Assembly: GCF_000820705.1 (NCBI RefSeq)
Contig: NZ_CCXI01000012.1
Location: 58,975-122,974 of the forward strand
Direction of reading: 5' to 3'
DNA from: Clostridium polynesiense
GTDB lineage: Bacteria > Bacillota > Clostridia > Clostridiales > Clostridiaceae
Length of the DNA stretch: 64,000 nt
In this document: in pieces, positions 8,740 to 18,082 of the stretch
Position numbering within the stretch: position 1 is the stretch's first letter
How the letters are laid out: the number at the start of each line of letters is the position of its first letter
The notes under the pieces: generated by a model
What the model was told of the DNA's origin: nothing
What the model saw: only the letters and a program-made list of their open reading frames with translations
Database searches by the model: none
Program-made: the position numbers and the translations under genes

Positions 8740-10248
8740 ATGAAGATAGGATTTGATCATAAAAAGTATTTGGAAGAGCAATCGAAGTATATTTTAGAAA
8801 GAGTAAATAATTACGATAAGCTGTATCTGGAGTTTGGTGGAAAACTGCTTTTTGATCTTCATGCAAAGAGGGTTCTCCCTGGTTTTGATGAAAATGCTAA
8901 AATAAAGCTTCTTCAAAAACTCAAAGAAAAGGTTGAGATCATAATTTGTGTTTATGCAGGAGATATTGAAAGAAACAAAATAAGAGGAGACTTTGGAATT
9001 ACCTATGATATGGATGTTCTAAGGCTGATAGATGATTTGAGATCTTATGAATTGGATGTAAATAGTGTGGTAATAACCAGATATGAAGGACAGCCTGCTA
9101 CGACGGTTTTTATAAAAAAGCTTGAGCATAGGGGTATAAAGGTTTATACCCATGAAGCCACAAAGGGATACCCTACAGATGTAGATACCATAGTAAGCGA
9201 TGAAGGCTACGGTAAAAACCCTTATATAGAAACTACAAAACCTATTGTAGTGGTAACGGCACCGGGACCAGGAAGCGGTAAGCTTGCAACCTGTTTAAGC
9301 CAGCTTTATCATGAATATAAAAGAGGAAAGGTAGCAGGATATTCTAAATTTGAAACCTTCCCTGTATGGAATGTACCTTTAAAGCATCCTTTAAATATTG
9401 CTTATGAAGCAGCTACAGCGGACTTGAAAGATGTTAATATGATAGATTCCTTCCATCTTGATGCCTACAACAAAATGGCTGTAAATTATAACAGAGATAT
9501 TGAAATGTTTCCTGTTCTAAGAAGAATAATTGAGAAGATTACTGGAGAAGAATCTCTTTATAAATCTCCTACCGATATGGGAGTTAACAGAGTAGGTTAT
9601 GGAATAATAGATGACGAAGTGGTTAAGGAAGCTTCAAAGCAGGAGATAATCAGAAGATACTTTAAAACCAGTTGTGAATATAAAAAGGGTTATGTAGATG
9701 AAGAAACCCTCCAGAGAGTTAAGCTTATAATGGAGGAACTTACGCTGAAGCAGGAGGACAGGAGAGTTGTCATTCCTGCCAGAGAATATTCAGCAAAGCT
9801 TAAAAATATGTATAATAAAAATGAGCCTTGCCCTGTAGTAGCTTTAGAACTGGAGGACGGAACCATACTTACAGGAAAAAGCTCTGATGTAATGAATTCC
9901 ACTGCAGCGGTAGTGCTGAATGCAGTTAAGCATTTTGCAAATATCTCTGATGATATACACCTTATTTCACCTTTAATATTAGAGCCTATAATTAATTTAA
10001 AATCTAAAACCTTAAGCAGTATGAGCACTGCATTGGATTGTGAAGAGGTGCTTATTGCACTTAGTATCTGTGCTGCTACTAACCCTACAGCACAGGTAGC
10101 CTTGGATAAGCTTGTAATGCTTAAAGGCTGTCAGGCTCACTCTACGACAATTTTAAGCAGAAGCGATGAACAGACCTTTAGAAAGCTTGGTATTGATATT
10201 ACTTGTGATCCTGAATATCCTTCTGAAAGTCTGTATTATAACAATTAA
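8740..10248 (+). CDS. DUF1846 (UPF0371) family protein
   Basis: A 502-residue cytoplasmic protein of the DUF1846 family, normal in length. The N-terminus [14 protein letters not shown] and the glycine-rich nucleotide-binding-like motif [17 protein letters not shown] (about residues 178-194) are characteristic. The biochemical function is not established; the fold suggests a nucleotide- or phosphate-binding enzyme. AAGGAG precedes ATG 8740 at 5-6 nt. It is monocistronic, with a symmetric terminator right after the stop. Confidence 0.88.
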   Translation: MKIGFDHKKYLEEQSKYILERVNNYDKLYLEFGGKLLFDLHAKRVLPGFDENAKIKLLQKLKEKVEIIICVYAGDIERNKIRGDFGITYDMDVLRLIDDLRSYELDVNSVVITRYEGQPATTVFIKKLEHRGIKVYTHEATKGYPTDVDTIVSDEGYGKNPYIETTKPIVVVTAPGPGSGKLATCLSQLYHEYKRGKVAGYSKFETFPVWNVPLKHPLNIAYEAATADLKDVNMIDSFHLDAYNKMAVNYNRDIEMFPVLRRIIEKITGEESLYKSPTDMGVNRVGYGIIDDEVVKEASKQEIIRRYFKTSCEYKKGYVDEETLQRVKLIMEELTLKQEDRRVVIPAREYSAKLKNMYNKNEPCPVVALELEDGTILTGKSSDVMNSTAAVVLNAVKHFANISDDIHLISPLILEPIINLKSKTLSSMSTALDCEEVLIALSICAATNPTAQVALDKLVMLKGCQAHSTTILSRSDEQTFRKLGIDITCDPEYPSESLYYNN

Positions 10249-10257
10249 CAACAAAAT

Positions 10258-10298
10258 AATAAGCCTCTGTGCAGATTAACTGCATAGAGGCTTATTTG
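10258..10298 (+). terminator. Intrinsic terminator after the DUF1846 gene
   Basis: AATAAGCCTCT at 10258-10268 pairs with AGAGGCTTATT at 10286-10296. An internal GCA/TGC pair shortens the loop. Confidence 0.75.
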
Positions 10299-10422
10299 TA
10301 ATGTAAAAATAATTATATGGTGTTTTTATATATAATGTAATTGATGTATAAAACTGGTATAATTAATATGTATATAATTAGCTTAATGTTATAAGCTGAA
10401 CAAAGAGATAGGGGGTTATATA

Positions 10423-11313
10423 ATGCTTTCAAAAAATAAAGGCCTTTTTAAGGAAGCCAGTTCATCTAAATATCTTCCGAATATATTTTTTGCTGTACTG
10501 TTAACTTTTGGGTTTTTATTAGGGGGACAGACGTTAGGATTATTTATAATTTATTTTTTTATAAGCAGCATTTCATCTGTTGCGATTGAATCCTTGATGC
10601 TTTTAATCTTTCAGTTTTTATTTATTTCTTTATTTGTTTTTTTATGGGTAAAAAAAGTAGAGAAAAGAAGTATAAGCAGTTTAGGGCTTAAAGGGAGAGA
10701 CTTTTTCGCAAAATTCTCAACGGGGTTTATTTTTGGATGCTTATTGTTTTCTTTAGTTGTGGGACTTTTGTATTTATTAGGAAATGCAGTAATAGAAACT
10801 AAATCTTTATACCCTACAGGATTGTCTGCATTAACAGGGATTCTTATAATCCTGCCGGGATGGATTGTCCAGGGAAGTACAGAAGAAATACTTACCAGAG
10901 GATGGTTTATGAATGTGCTTGGAGCCAGATATAATGCTTATTTAGCCTTGATTGTTTCTTCAAGTTTATTTGGCTTCCTTCACCTGGCTAATAATGGTGT
11001 CACCATTCTTTCAGTAATTAATATTATCCTTGTGGGATTACTACTTGGACTTTATATGATAAAAACCGATGATTTATGGGGAGCCTGCGGTTTTCATGCT
11101 GCCTGGAACTGGGTTCAGGGGAATATATATGGGCTTGAAGTAAGCGGTAATCAATCAGGTGCAGGATCTCTGATTAATTTAAAGCTTGTGGGCAGTGAGA
11201 TCTTTACTGGCGGTAATTTTGGTCCGGAAGGAAGCATAGCATGTACTCTTGCATTGTCTTTAGGTATTATTGTAATGGTAATTTTGATATTAAGAGATAA
11301 AAGAAGTTACTAA
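10423..11313 (+). CDS. CPBP family intramembrane glutamic endopeptidase
   Basis: A 296-residue membrane protein with about eight hydrophobic helices and the CAAX-protease/bacteriocin-processing (CPBP, Abi) signatures: EE with downstream Arg in STEEILTRGWF, then FGFLHLAN, and a late His in GFHAAWNW. These are the metal/catalytic positions of the Rce1-like family. Bacterial members act in bacteriocin self-immunity or in processing of membrane proteins. No bacteriocin gene is visible nearby, so the role is open. The start has a GGGGG-type Shine-Dalgarno at 10411-10415. Confidence 0.88.
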   Translation: MLSKNKGLFKEASSSKYLPNIFFAVLLTFGFLLGGQTLGLFIIYFFISSISSVAIESLMLLIFQFLFISLFVFLWVKKVEKRSISSLGLKGRDFFAKFSTGFIFGCLLFSLVVGLLYLLGNAVIETKSLYPTGLSALTGILIILPGWIVQGSTEEILTRGWFMNVLGARYNAYLALIVSSSLFGFLHLANNGVTILSVINIILVGLLLGLYMIKTDDLWGACGFHAAWNWVQGNIYGLEVSGNQSGAGSLINLKLVGSEIFTGGNFGPEGSIACTLALSLGIIVMVILILRDKRSY

Positions 11314-11339
11314 TACCATATAACTATTTCATTAATGAA

Positions 11340-11369
11340 TTGGACTATTTTTTAAATATTAGTTATAAT
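11340..11369 (+). promoter_or_regulatory. Orphan sigma-A-type promoter
   Basis: TTGGAC at 11340-11345 and TATAAT at 11364-11369 are separated by 18 nt. No open reading frame follows before a strong terminator at 11439, so it may drive a small RNA. Confidence 0.45.
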
Positions 11370-11375
11370 TATTAA

Positions 11376-11480
11376 AAGCATATAATTAAATAGAATAGTT
11401 GAAGATAAAGTGGGAATCTAAATATTCCCTATGTATCAGACTGTATTAAGAGAATTCTTAATGCGGTCTTTTGTATTTTT
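11376..11480 (+). ncRNA. Candidate small RNA between CPBP and GNAT genes
   Basis: The segment lies between a promoter-like sequence (11340-11369) and a strong terminator (11439-11480). Inside it are a small hairpin (GGGAAT/ATTCCC, about 11412-11429) and the terminator stem. No ORF with a ribosome-binding site is visible. The predicted transcript is about 105 nt. It matches no RNA family I recognise; it could also be just the 3' UTR of the CPBP gene. Confidence 0.3.
11439..11480 (+). terminator. Strong intrinsic terminator
   Basis: The 13-bp stem 11439-11451/11456-11468 (with three G-T pairs) and a 4-nt loop are followed by TTTTGTATTTTTT. It lies 126 nt after the CPBP stop codon. Confidence 0.8.
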
Positions 11481-11609
11481 TGGGACATTTCTATTTAAAG
11501 TAAGTTTCTTGATTTAAATGGAAAATAACAACCATAGCAGGAAAATACTGATAAATGTCGATTTATATAGATATATGCAGTTAAAGCTCGAATTAGATAG
11601 TTACAATCA

Positions 11610-11638
11610 TTGACTAAAATGTATGGTATTAGTATAAT
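11610..11638 (+). promoter_or_regulatory. Promoter for the GNAT gene
   Basis: TTGACT at 11610-11615, a 17-nt spacer and TATAAT at 11633-11638 give a near-consensus sigma-A promoter. The predicted start near 11645 leaves a leader of about 80 nt with a short uORF. Confidence 0.7.
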
Positions 11639-11661
11639 TTGCAGGTGTTAGGAAAGAAAAA

Positions 11662-11688
11662 ATGGCCTTTAGGGGTCTTTTTATATGA
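11662..11688 (+). CDS. Possible 8-codon leader peptide upstream of the GNAT gene
   Basis: ATG 11662 opens an ORF reading MAFRGLFI then TGA. AGGA at 11650-11653 is spaced 8 nt from it. A weak hairpin (GGCC 11664-11667 with GGTC 11674-11677, flanked by A and T runs) overlaps the ORF and is followed by T5. The layout resembles ribosome-mediated attenuators in front of resistance genes, but the stem is weak and the reading is an inference. Confidence 0.3.
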   Translation: MAFRGLFI

Positions 11689-11724
11689 CTTTTTTTATTA
11701 TCATCTATGAAAGGATTATTTGTA

Positions 11725-12234
11725 ATGAGAGGTAACAATGTAAAATTGAGGCAAGAAATTTTTGCATCTGATGCTTGGAGGATTATCCATTGGCTGGAGG
11801 ATAATGAAGTAACTCAATATTTAAATGAAAGACAAAATGTTCAGGAGAGCATAAAGGAAGTAATGTATAGAGTAAACATGCCTATACTTACTCATTTATT
11901 CAACCAAAATGGAAGCTTTTTTATGATAACCCATGAAGAAGAGGAGCCTGTGGGTTTTTTAAAGCTAATACCTAAATCCTTTGGGGCAGAGATGGTTATT
12001 GTAATTGGTGAAAAACAAATGTGGGGTAAAGGATTAGGTACTAATGCCATTTATGAAGGACTGAAGCATGCTTTTTTTCAGTGGAGAGTAGATGAAGTCA
12101 TTGCGAAGATTAAGTTTGAAAATAGCCGCTCCAGAAGGGCTTTCAGTAAAATAGGCTTTTCTTTAAACAAAGAAATGTCAAAAGAAATGCACTATACTAT
12201 TACTATGAATGATTTTCTAAAGCTTTCTGCATAA
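11725..12234 (+). CDS. GNAT family N-acetyltransferase (RimJ/RimL-like)
   Basis: A 169-residue acetyl-CoA-dependent acyltransferase. The N-terminal part VKLRQEIFASDAWRIIHWLED and the acetyl-CoA loop MWGKGLGTNAIYEGL (around residue 100) fit the Acetyltransf_3 subgroup, as does the later NSRSRRAFSKIGF helix. The substrate may be a small molecule, an antibiotic or a protein N-terminus. ATG 11725 is preferred to ATG 11707 because AAAGGA at 11710-11715 lies 9 nt before it. The gene has its own consensus promoter and a leader with a possible uORF, so expression may be conditional. Confidence 0.82.
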   Translation: MRGNNVKLRQEIFASDAWRIIHWLEDNEVTQYLNERQNVQESIKEVMYRVNMPILTHLFNQNGSFFMITHEEEEPVGFLKLIPKSFGAEMVIVIGEKQMWGKGLGTNAIYEGLKHAFFQWRVDEVIAKIKFENSRSRRAFSKIGFSLNKEMSKEMHYTITMNDFLKLSA

Positions 12235-12251
12235 TATTATAATGAATATTC

Positions 12252-12307
12252 AAAGGAGTTTATGTGCTGTAAAAATTACTTTTTAATGCACATAAGCTCC
12301 TTTTTGT
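12252..12307 (+). terminator. Intrinsic terminator after the GNAT gene
   Basis: The 16-nt arms 12252-12267 and 12288-12303 pair with one mismatch, and T5 follows. Confidence 0.75.
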
Positions 12308-12400
12308 GAAAACATATATAGCTATCATACAATTTTTGAAGCTATTAATGCAAAATAATATATGAAACCTCCAAAATATGAATCTTTTCATGCAAATCTC

Positions 12401-12429
12401 TTGATTTTATCTTTGTAAAGGGCTATACT
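12401..12429 (+). promoter_or_regulatory. Promoter for the aspartase gene
   Basis: TTGATT at 12401-12406, a 17-nt spacer and TATACT at 12424-12429. It lies about 95 nt before the chosen start codon, so ATG 12434 would fall at the transcription start itself. Confidence 0.6.
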
Positions 12430-12523
12430 GGAAATGATGAAAGAAAAATTGCATAAAATATACTTGAGTGAATGGTATTCTTGCAAGTTTGATGAATATA
12501 TAATTCAATTTGGGGGTATTAAT

Positions 12524-13960
12524 ATGGAAGATTATTGTGGCAATGAAAATGATTACAGAATTGAAAGTGATTCTATCGGTGAAAAAGAAGTTCCCGCCAA
12601 TGCTTATTATGGAGTTCAAACCTTAAGGGCTGTGGAAAATTTTAAAATTACCGGTTTAAGAATTAATGAAGAATTCATCAGGAGCTTGGCGGAAATTAAG
12701 AAGGCTTCTGCTGTTACCAATGGGAAAATAGGTCTTTTAACTGAAAAGGTTAAAAATGCAATAGTAAAAGCCTGTGATGAAATAATAGAGGGAAAGCTCC
12801 ATGAAGAATTTATCACTGATCCTATTCAGGGGGGAGCCGGCACCTCTATGAATATGAATGCTAATGAGGTTATAGCTAATAGAGCTATTGAGATATTAGG
12901 TGGAATAAAAGGAGATTATTCTATAGTCCATCCAAATGATCATGTTAATATGGGACAGTCTACTAATGATGTTATACCTACTGCAGGAAAACTTACTGCC
13001 TTAAAACTACTTCCAAGAGCTATTAAGCAGATGGAAAGGCTTAAAGCTGTTTTAGAAATGAAGGCAGAGGAATTTAACAGCGTTATAAAGATGGGAAGAA
13101 CACAGATGCAGGATGCTGTTCCCATAAGATTAGGTCAGGAATTTAAGGCGTATAGTGCTGTAGTTGGAAGGGATATTACAAGGCTTAACAGGGTTATGGA
13201 CAGCCTAAGAGTAGTAAATATGGGAGCAACTGCAATAGGTACAGGAATCAATGCTCATAAAGATTACGAGAGTCAGATAGTACCTAACTTAGTTAAAGCT
13301 ACAAATCATTTACTGAATCAGGCGGAGGATTTAGTGGATGGCACGCAGAATATCGATGTTTTTGCAGAAGTATCTTCAGCACTAAAGATATGTGCTGTAA
13401 CACTATCCAAAATTGCTAATGATTTAAGACTTATGTCCTCAGGACCAAGAACTGGATTTGGAGAAATAAATCTTCCCGGTAAACAAAATGGATCATCTAT
13501 AATGCCTGGAAAGGTAAATCCCGTTATACCTGAAGTGGTAAATCAAATAGCCTTCAATATTATAGGAAATGATACCACCATATCTATGGCAGTAGAAGCT
13601 GGACAATTGGAATTAAACGCTTTTGAACCTGTTATCTTTTACAAGCTTTTTGAGTCCATAGAAACACTTACAAAAGGTGTTGATACCTTTGTAAGTAATT
13701 GTATATCAGGAATCACAGCAAATAAGGAAAGATGCAGCTCCCTGGTGGAAAACAGCATAGGGGTGGTAACTGCTCTCTGTCCTCATATAGGATATAAGGA
13801 ATCTGCCAAAATCGCAAAAAAAGCTATGAAAACAGACAAACCAGTGAAGGAGCTGGTATTGAAGTACGGTATATTAAATGAAGAAGAAATTGAAGAGGTT
13901 TTTGATACCATGGCTATGACGGAGCCTGGAATATCAAATAAGGTTTTAACTGTTAAATAG
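12524..13960 (+). CDS. aspA: Aspartate ammonia-lyase
   Basis: A 478-residue member of the fumarase/aspartase superfamily, which deaminates L-aspartate to fumarate and ammonia in the cytoplasm as a homotetramer. The signature GSSIMPGKVNPV with its catalytic Ser loop is intact. GMGQSTNDV-like HVNMGQSTNDVIPT and ATAIGTGINAH support aspartase over fumarase. The frame is open from 12434, but ATG 12524 is preferred: TGGGGGT at 12511-12517 lies 6 nt ahead, and the family N-terminus (IESDSIGEKEVP) begins soon after. An 18-residue N-terminal extension remains. A promoter sits at 12401. Confidence 0.92.
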   Translation: MEDYCGNENDYRIESDSIGEKEVPANAYYGVQTLRAVENFKITGLRINEEFIRSLAEIKKASAVTNGKIGLLTEKVKNAIVKACDEIIEGKLHEEFITDPIQGGAGTSMNMNANEVIANRAIEILGGIKGDYSIVHPNDHVNMGQSTNDVIPTAGKLTALKLLPRAIKQMERLKAVLEMKAEEFNSVIKMGRTQMQDAVPIRLGQEFKAYSAVVGRDITRLNRVMDSLRVVNMGATAIGTGINAHKDYESQIVPNLVKATNHLLNQAEDLVDGTQNIDVFAEVSSALKICAVTLSKIANDLRLMSSGPRTGFGEINLPGKQNGSSIMPGKVNPVIPEVVNQIAFNIIGNDTTISMAVEAGQLELNAFEPVIFYKLFESIETLTKGVDTFVSNCISGITANKERCSSLVENSIGVVTALCPHIGYKESAKIAKKAMKTDKPVKELVLKYGILNEEEIEEVFDTMAMTEPGISNKVLTVK

Positions 13961-13997
13961 TATTTATTATTTTAGAATATAAACAATAAACTATAAT

Positions 13998-14055
13998 AAA
14001 GCTTCTTTTCCCATGGAATTAATAAATATTCTTATGAGAAAAGAAGCTTTTGTTT
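13998..14055 (+). terminator. Intrinsic terminator after aspA
   Basis: AAAGCTTCTTTTC at 13998-14010 pairs with GAAAAGAAGCTTT at 14038-14050, and a T-rich run follows. Confidence 0.75.
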
Positions 14056-14148
14056 TATAAAATGTTTTATTACTGATAATATTATATATTATAATGAATA
14101 TTAAATAATATTAATATTCAATATTATGCTATTGAAAGGAAAAAAAGC

Positions 14149-15096
14149 ATGAAAAAGACCATTTTATTATCAGTTATTGCTGTAGCGGTGAGTTTTTATA
14201 TAGGTGCCTGTGGAAATAGGATAAATACTAAAGGAAGCGGTAAAAGTATTGGAATTAAGGCTGATACTGAAGCAGATATATCTTTTTCTGTGTTGGGAGA
14301 TATCCATACAAACATTGATCATTTTGAAGAGGCTATATTAACGCTGAATAGTATAAACTCAAAGCAGGATGCTTTGATACTTAACGGGGATACTGTAGAT
14401 GAAGGGCTTCCCAATGAATATGAATTAATTGAAAAAGCTCTTATGAAAAATAAGAAGTATATTCCTGAGAATATCATTAAAAATATAGGAAATCATGAAT
14501 TTTTTGATTATAAGATAGAAGTAAACTCTAAAGAAGATGTGAAAACCTTTATTGATAGATATCTTGAATTTGCAGGTGAAAGCAGGGTATATCATGACAG
14601 ATGGATTAATGGTTATCATTTCATATCCTTAGGCTCCGAGGACGGAAATTCCCAAAATATAAATTCTGTAAAAGCGCTTATTTCGGAAAATCAGATTAAG
14701 TGGCTTAAAGAAAAGCTTGCAGAAGGGTATGAGGAAGGAAAACCTATATTCCTGTTTCTCCACCAGAATATAAATAAAACCTCTAAAGGATGGGTAGGAC
14801 TAGATAACAGCAGTGAAATTAAGAAGATTTTATCAAAATACCCGGAGGTGATAGTATTTAATTCTCACACCCATCAATCCTTAAATGATGAAAATGTAAA
14901 TACAGAAGAACCCTTTACTGTGGTTCATACAGGAGCTGTAAAGTATACCATATTATTTAATGATGGAAAAATGGAAAGAGTACCTTTGAACCAAGGCTTG
15001 TATATTGAAGTTAAAGGGAAGGAAGTAGTTATCAGGGGAATAGATTTCAAGGATAAAAAGCTGATTTTTCATAAGAAGATTAATAATTCAAATTAA
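14149..15096 (+). CDS. Metallophosphoesterase lipoprotein
   Basis: A 315-residue secreted lipoprotein. The signal peptide ends in a lipobox-like YIGAC with Cys21 as the likely lipid anchor. The calcineurin-type phosphoesterase motifs are in order: GDIHTN (about residue 51), NGDTVDEG (~83), NIGNHEF (~111), LHQN (~204) and NSHTHQ (~242). The second motif has N-G-D-T in place of the common G-D-x-x-D. Probable role: hydrolysis of phosphoesters outside the cell; the substrate is unknown. AAAGGA precedes ATG 14149. The gene is monocistronic. Confidence 0.85.
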   Translation: MKKTILLSVIAVAVSFYIGACGNRINTKGSGKSIGIKADTEADISFSVLGDIHTNIDHFEEAILTLNSINSKQDALILNGDTVDEGLPNEYELIEKALMKNKKYIPENIIKNIGNHEFFDYKIEVNSKEDVKTFIDRYLEFAGESRVYHDRWINGYHFISLGSEDGNSQNINSVKALISENQIKWLKEKLAEGYEEGKPIFLFLHQNINKTSKGWVGLDNSSEIKKILSKYPEVIVFNSHTHQSLNDENVNTEEPFTVVHTGAVKYTILFNDGKMERVPLNQGLYIEVKGKEVVIRGIDFKDKKLIFHKKINNSN

Positions 15097-15120
15097 TATT
15101 AATTTTTATTATATACTAAC

Positions 15121-15148
15121 TTGTCTGAAAATAGAGGTATAATATAAT
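15121..15148 (+). promoter_or_regulatory. Promoter for the second S9 peptidase
   Basis: TTGTCT at 15121-15126, a 16-nt spacer and TATAAT at 15143-15148. A second overlapping TATAAT lies at 15138-15143. Confidence 0.5.
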
Positions 15149-15173
15149 TAAAAAATAATTAGGGGTGATAGTA

Positions 15174-17201
15174 ATGGAAAGCTTAAAAATTGATGACTTT
15201 ACCGGATATAAATTTTTATCCGGAATAAAACATTCTCCTGATGGAAAACATGCTGCTTTTGTTGTACATAGCATGGATTTTGATGAAAATAAATATCTCT
15301 CAAATCTATGGGTTTTAGAGGTGGAAACAGAAAAATATTATCAACTGACAGCATTTGATAGTGAAAGAAGCTTTTTATGGCTGGATAATGATAACATTAT
15401 TTTTCCCGATGCAAGAGATTCAAGGGATAAAGAAAAGCTAGAGGCCGGCGAAGAATTCACTCAGTATTATAAAATAAACATTAACGGCGGTGAGGCCTTA
15501 AAGTATTTTAAAATACCAAAATTAGTGTCGTCAATTAAAAAAGCAGGAGAAGAAATGTTTCTTTTTACTTCTCCATACAGCATAGGCAGAAGTGATATAA
15601 GTTTTCTTACTGAAGAAGAAAAGAAAAAAGAGCTGAAGTTTAGAAAAGAAGAGAAGGATTATGAAGTTTTGGAAGAAATACCCTTCTGGTCAAACGGAGG
15701 AGGCTTTACAAATAAGAAAAGAAACAGGCTTTACAGCTACAATGAAGCTTCTCATGACATAGAGGAAATAACTGATGAAAGCGTAGATGTGGATCTTTTT
15801 AATATAAATGAGGATAAGAGCAAGGCAGTACTGCTTTTGTCTGACTTTAAAGACAAAAGGGAACTTACAAATCTCATTGCAGTTTATGATATTAAGAGTA
15901 AGAAGCTTCAGATATATGATTATCAAGCTTCTGAGGGGGAAACAGAAAACTCTGAAGGTTTATCCCACAGTTTTGCAGACTTTATATCTGATGACAGAGT
16001 TATATATTCCGCAACTAACATGAAGAGATATGGAGTTAATGAAAATGATAAGTTTTATATACTTGATTTAAATTCAGGAAAGTCTGTATGTATAACCCCG
16101 GATTTAGATGCTGCCCTTACAAACTCTGTAGGATCTGACTGTAGATACGGAGGGGCATCTTTAAAGGAAATAAATAATGGATATTTGTATTATGTCACTA
16201 CTGAAGGACATAATTCTTATTTAAACAGAATAGATGCTCAAGGTAAAATAGAAAAGATAATTACAGGAGAAGGCTCCGTTGATGGAATAAGCATAAATAA
16301 AGAAAGTCTTCTGTTTATAGGAATGAAAACGGACAAGCTTCAGGAATTATATAAATTTACAATAGGTACGGAAAAACAGATTACAGATATGAATGGATGG
16401 GTTAATTCCGAAAGAAAGCTCTCTACTCCGGAAAAGCTTTCTATAGAAACATCTCCGGGAGTAGTGATAGAAGGCTGGATTATGAAGCCTGTAGATTTTG
16501 ATGAAAATAAAAAGTATCCTGCCATTTTAGATATTCATGGAGGACCTAAAACCGTCTATGGAACTGTATTCTATCACGAGATGCAGTACTGGGCTAATGA
16601 AGGCTATGCGGTATTCTTCTGCAATCCAAGAGGAAGTGATGGAGGAGGTAACGCATTTGCAGATATTAGAGGTAAGTATGGAACTATAGATTATGATGAT
16701 ATAATGGCTTTTACAGATGAAGTTATTAAAAGGTTCAGCTTTATAGATAAAGAGAAGGTGGGAGTAACCGGAGGCTCATACGGAGGCTTTATGACTAATT
16801 GGATAATCGGTCATACAGATAGATTTAAAGCCGCTGCCTCACAAAGGAGCATCTCTAACTGGATATCTAAATTCTGTACCACGGATATCGGATATTTCTT
16901 TGTTGATGATCAATGTCAGGGAACACCTTGGGTAGATCAGGAAAAATTGTGGGAACAGTCTCCTTTAAAATATGCTGACAAAGTAAAAACCCCTACGCTG
17001 TTTATACATTCTGAAGAAGATTATAGGTGCTGGCTTGCTGAAGGTATACAGATGTTTACTGCCCTTAAATATCATGGGGTAGATTCAAGACTATGCATGT
17101 TTAGGGGAGAAAACCATGAGTTAAGCAGAAGCGGTAAGCCTAAACACAGGCTTAGAAGGCTTCAGGAGATTACTCAGTGGTTTAATAAACACTTAAAATA
17201 G
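15174..17201 (+). CDS. S9 family peptidase (dipeptidyl/acylaminoacyl-peptidase type)
   Basis: A 675-residue serine peptidase with an N-terminal beta-propeller of about 400 residues and a C-terminal alpha/beta hydrolase. The triad is visible: Ser535 in GGSYGGFMTN, Asp616 in HSEEDYRC and His648 in NHELSRSG, with HGGPKTVYG as the oxyanion loop. There is no signal peptide, so intracellular peptide turnover is likely. ATG 15174 has AGGGGTG at 15161-15167 in front; the GTG at 15165 lies within that site. The cbiK gene follows after 27 nt, so read-through into it is possible. Confidence 0.9.
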   Translation: MESLKIDDFTGYKFLSGIKHSPDGKHAAFVVHSMDFDENKYLSNLWVLEVETEKYYQLTAFDSERSFLWLDNDNIIFPDARDSRDKEKLEAGEEFTQYYKININGGEALKYFKIPKLVSSIKKAGEEMFLFTSPYSIGRSDISFLTEEEKKKELKFRKEEKDYEVLEEIPFWSNGGGFTNKKRNRLYSYNEASHDIEEITDESVDVDLFNINEDKSKAVLLLSDFKDKRELTNLIAVYDIKSKKLQIYDYQASEGETENSEGLSHSFADFISDDRVIYSATNMKRYGVNENDKFYILDLNSGKSVCITPDLDAALTNSVGSDCRYGGASLKEINNGYLYYVTTEGHNSYLNRIDAQGKIEKIITGEGSVDGISINKESLLFIGMKTDKLQELYKFTIGTEKQITDMNGWVNSERKLSTPEKLSIETSPGVVIEGWIMKPVDFDENKKYPAILDIHGGPKTVYGTVFYHEMQYWANEGYAVFFCNPRGSDGGGNAFADIRGKYGTIDYDDIMAFTDEVIKRFSFIDKEKVGVTGGSYGGFMTNWIIGHTDRFKAAASQRSISNWISKFCTTDIGYFFVDDQCQGTPWVDQEKLWEQSPLKYADKVKTPTLFIHSEEDYRCWLAEGIQMFTALKYHGVDSRLCMFRGENHELSRSGKPKHRLRRLQEITQWFNKHLK

Positions 17202-17228
17202 TTTATCCAACTGGGGAAAGGAGGCTGT

Positions 17229-18026
17229 ATGAATAAGAATATTATTATTTTAGTGTATAATAAGACATCTGATATAAATGAAATATATTGTCTGAAAAAA
17301 AGACTTGAACCAAGGCTTTTAGATATATTTCAAGGCTTTGAAGTTATTCATTCCTACATGGATTTAAAGGCTGAAGAGGATGAAAAATTAAATAACTTGG
17401 GATTTATAGCTTTTTCCAAAGCAATTAAATGTTGTGAAGGTAAAGGAAGCAAGGTATATATACAGCCTTTAATCCTTGCTGGAGGGGAAATATTCCGTAA
17501 TATCCAAAGTTATCTGGTCATGATGAAGGCAGAGGATATACGATTAGGGGAGGCTTTATTAGAAACAGGAAACATTGAAAATTTTAAAATCTTCTTGATG
17601 AAGCTTATCAATGAATCCTATTCTAAGAAGCAGGAAAAGAAGTATACTGAGGATTTCAGGAATTCAGCTTATATCTTTATTGTCCATGGAAGCAGCAGAA
17701 GAGGTAATATATCTTATGAAAGGCTTAAAAAAGCAATAAAAGAAGAATTTCCGTATTCATTTTTGATTTCCATTAGAGATAAAGAAGCTATTGAAGCCTT
17801 AGTGGAGGAACTAAAGGAAAAAGATTATAAAAATTTAACCATGATTCCGCTGTTTATTTATAACGGTTACCATATGAAAGAAGATATATTATCTGAAAAA
17901 ACCTCACTTATTCAAAGGGAGTTTATAAAGCAGGGTATTAATTATGATATTTTAAATGGAGCACTGGCAGATGAAGGGTACTTTATAGATCTTATTATAA
18001 AGTGTATAGAGAAAATGATGCTTTAA
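17229..18026 (+). CDS. cbiK: Sirohydrochlorin cobaltochelatase, CbiK family
   Basis: A 265-residue class II chelatase of the anaerobic (CbiK) type, which inserts Co2+ into sirohydrochlorin for cobalamin or may serve siroheme. His153 in IVHGSSRRG and His215 in GYHMKED are 62 residues apart, the same spacing as the catalytic pair H145/H207 of Salmonella CbiK. The N-terminal half lacks a matching His pair, as expected. AAAGGAGG gives a strong start. Next comes a precorrin-2 dehydrogenase, which makes its substrate. No signal peptide is present, so the protein is cytoplasmic. Confidence 0.85.
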   Translation: MNKNIIILVYNKTSDINEIYCLKKRLEPRLLDIFQGFEVIHSYMDLKAEEDEKLNNLGFIAFSKAIKCCEGKGSKVYIQPLILAGGEIFRNIQSYLVMMKAEDIRLGEALLETGNIENFKIFLMKLINESYSKKQEKKYTEDFRNSAYIFIVHGSSRRGNISYERLKKAIKEEFPYSFLISIRDKEAIEALVEELKEKDYKNLTMIPLFIYNGYHMKEDILSEKTSLIQREFIKQGINYDILNGALADEGYFIDLIIKCIEKMML

Positions 18027-18082
18027 ATTGATGTTGCTATTAGTAATTTAGTTATAGAGAAGTACAAGGATGAGGTGAGGAT

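Noticed and set aside
12434..12523. N-terminal extension of aspartase by 30 residues
   Set aside because: A promoter -10 at 12424-12429 puts this ATG at the transcription start, and ATG 12524 has a proper Shine-Dalgarno.
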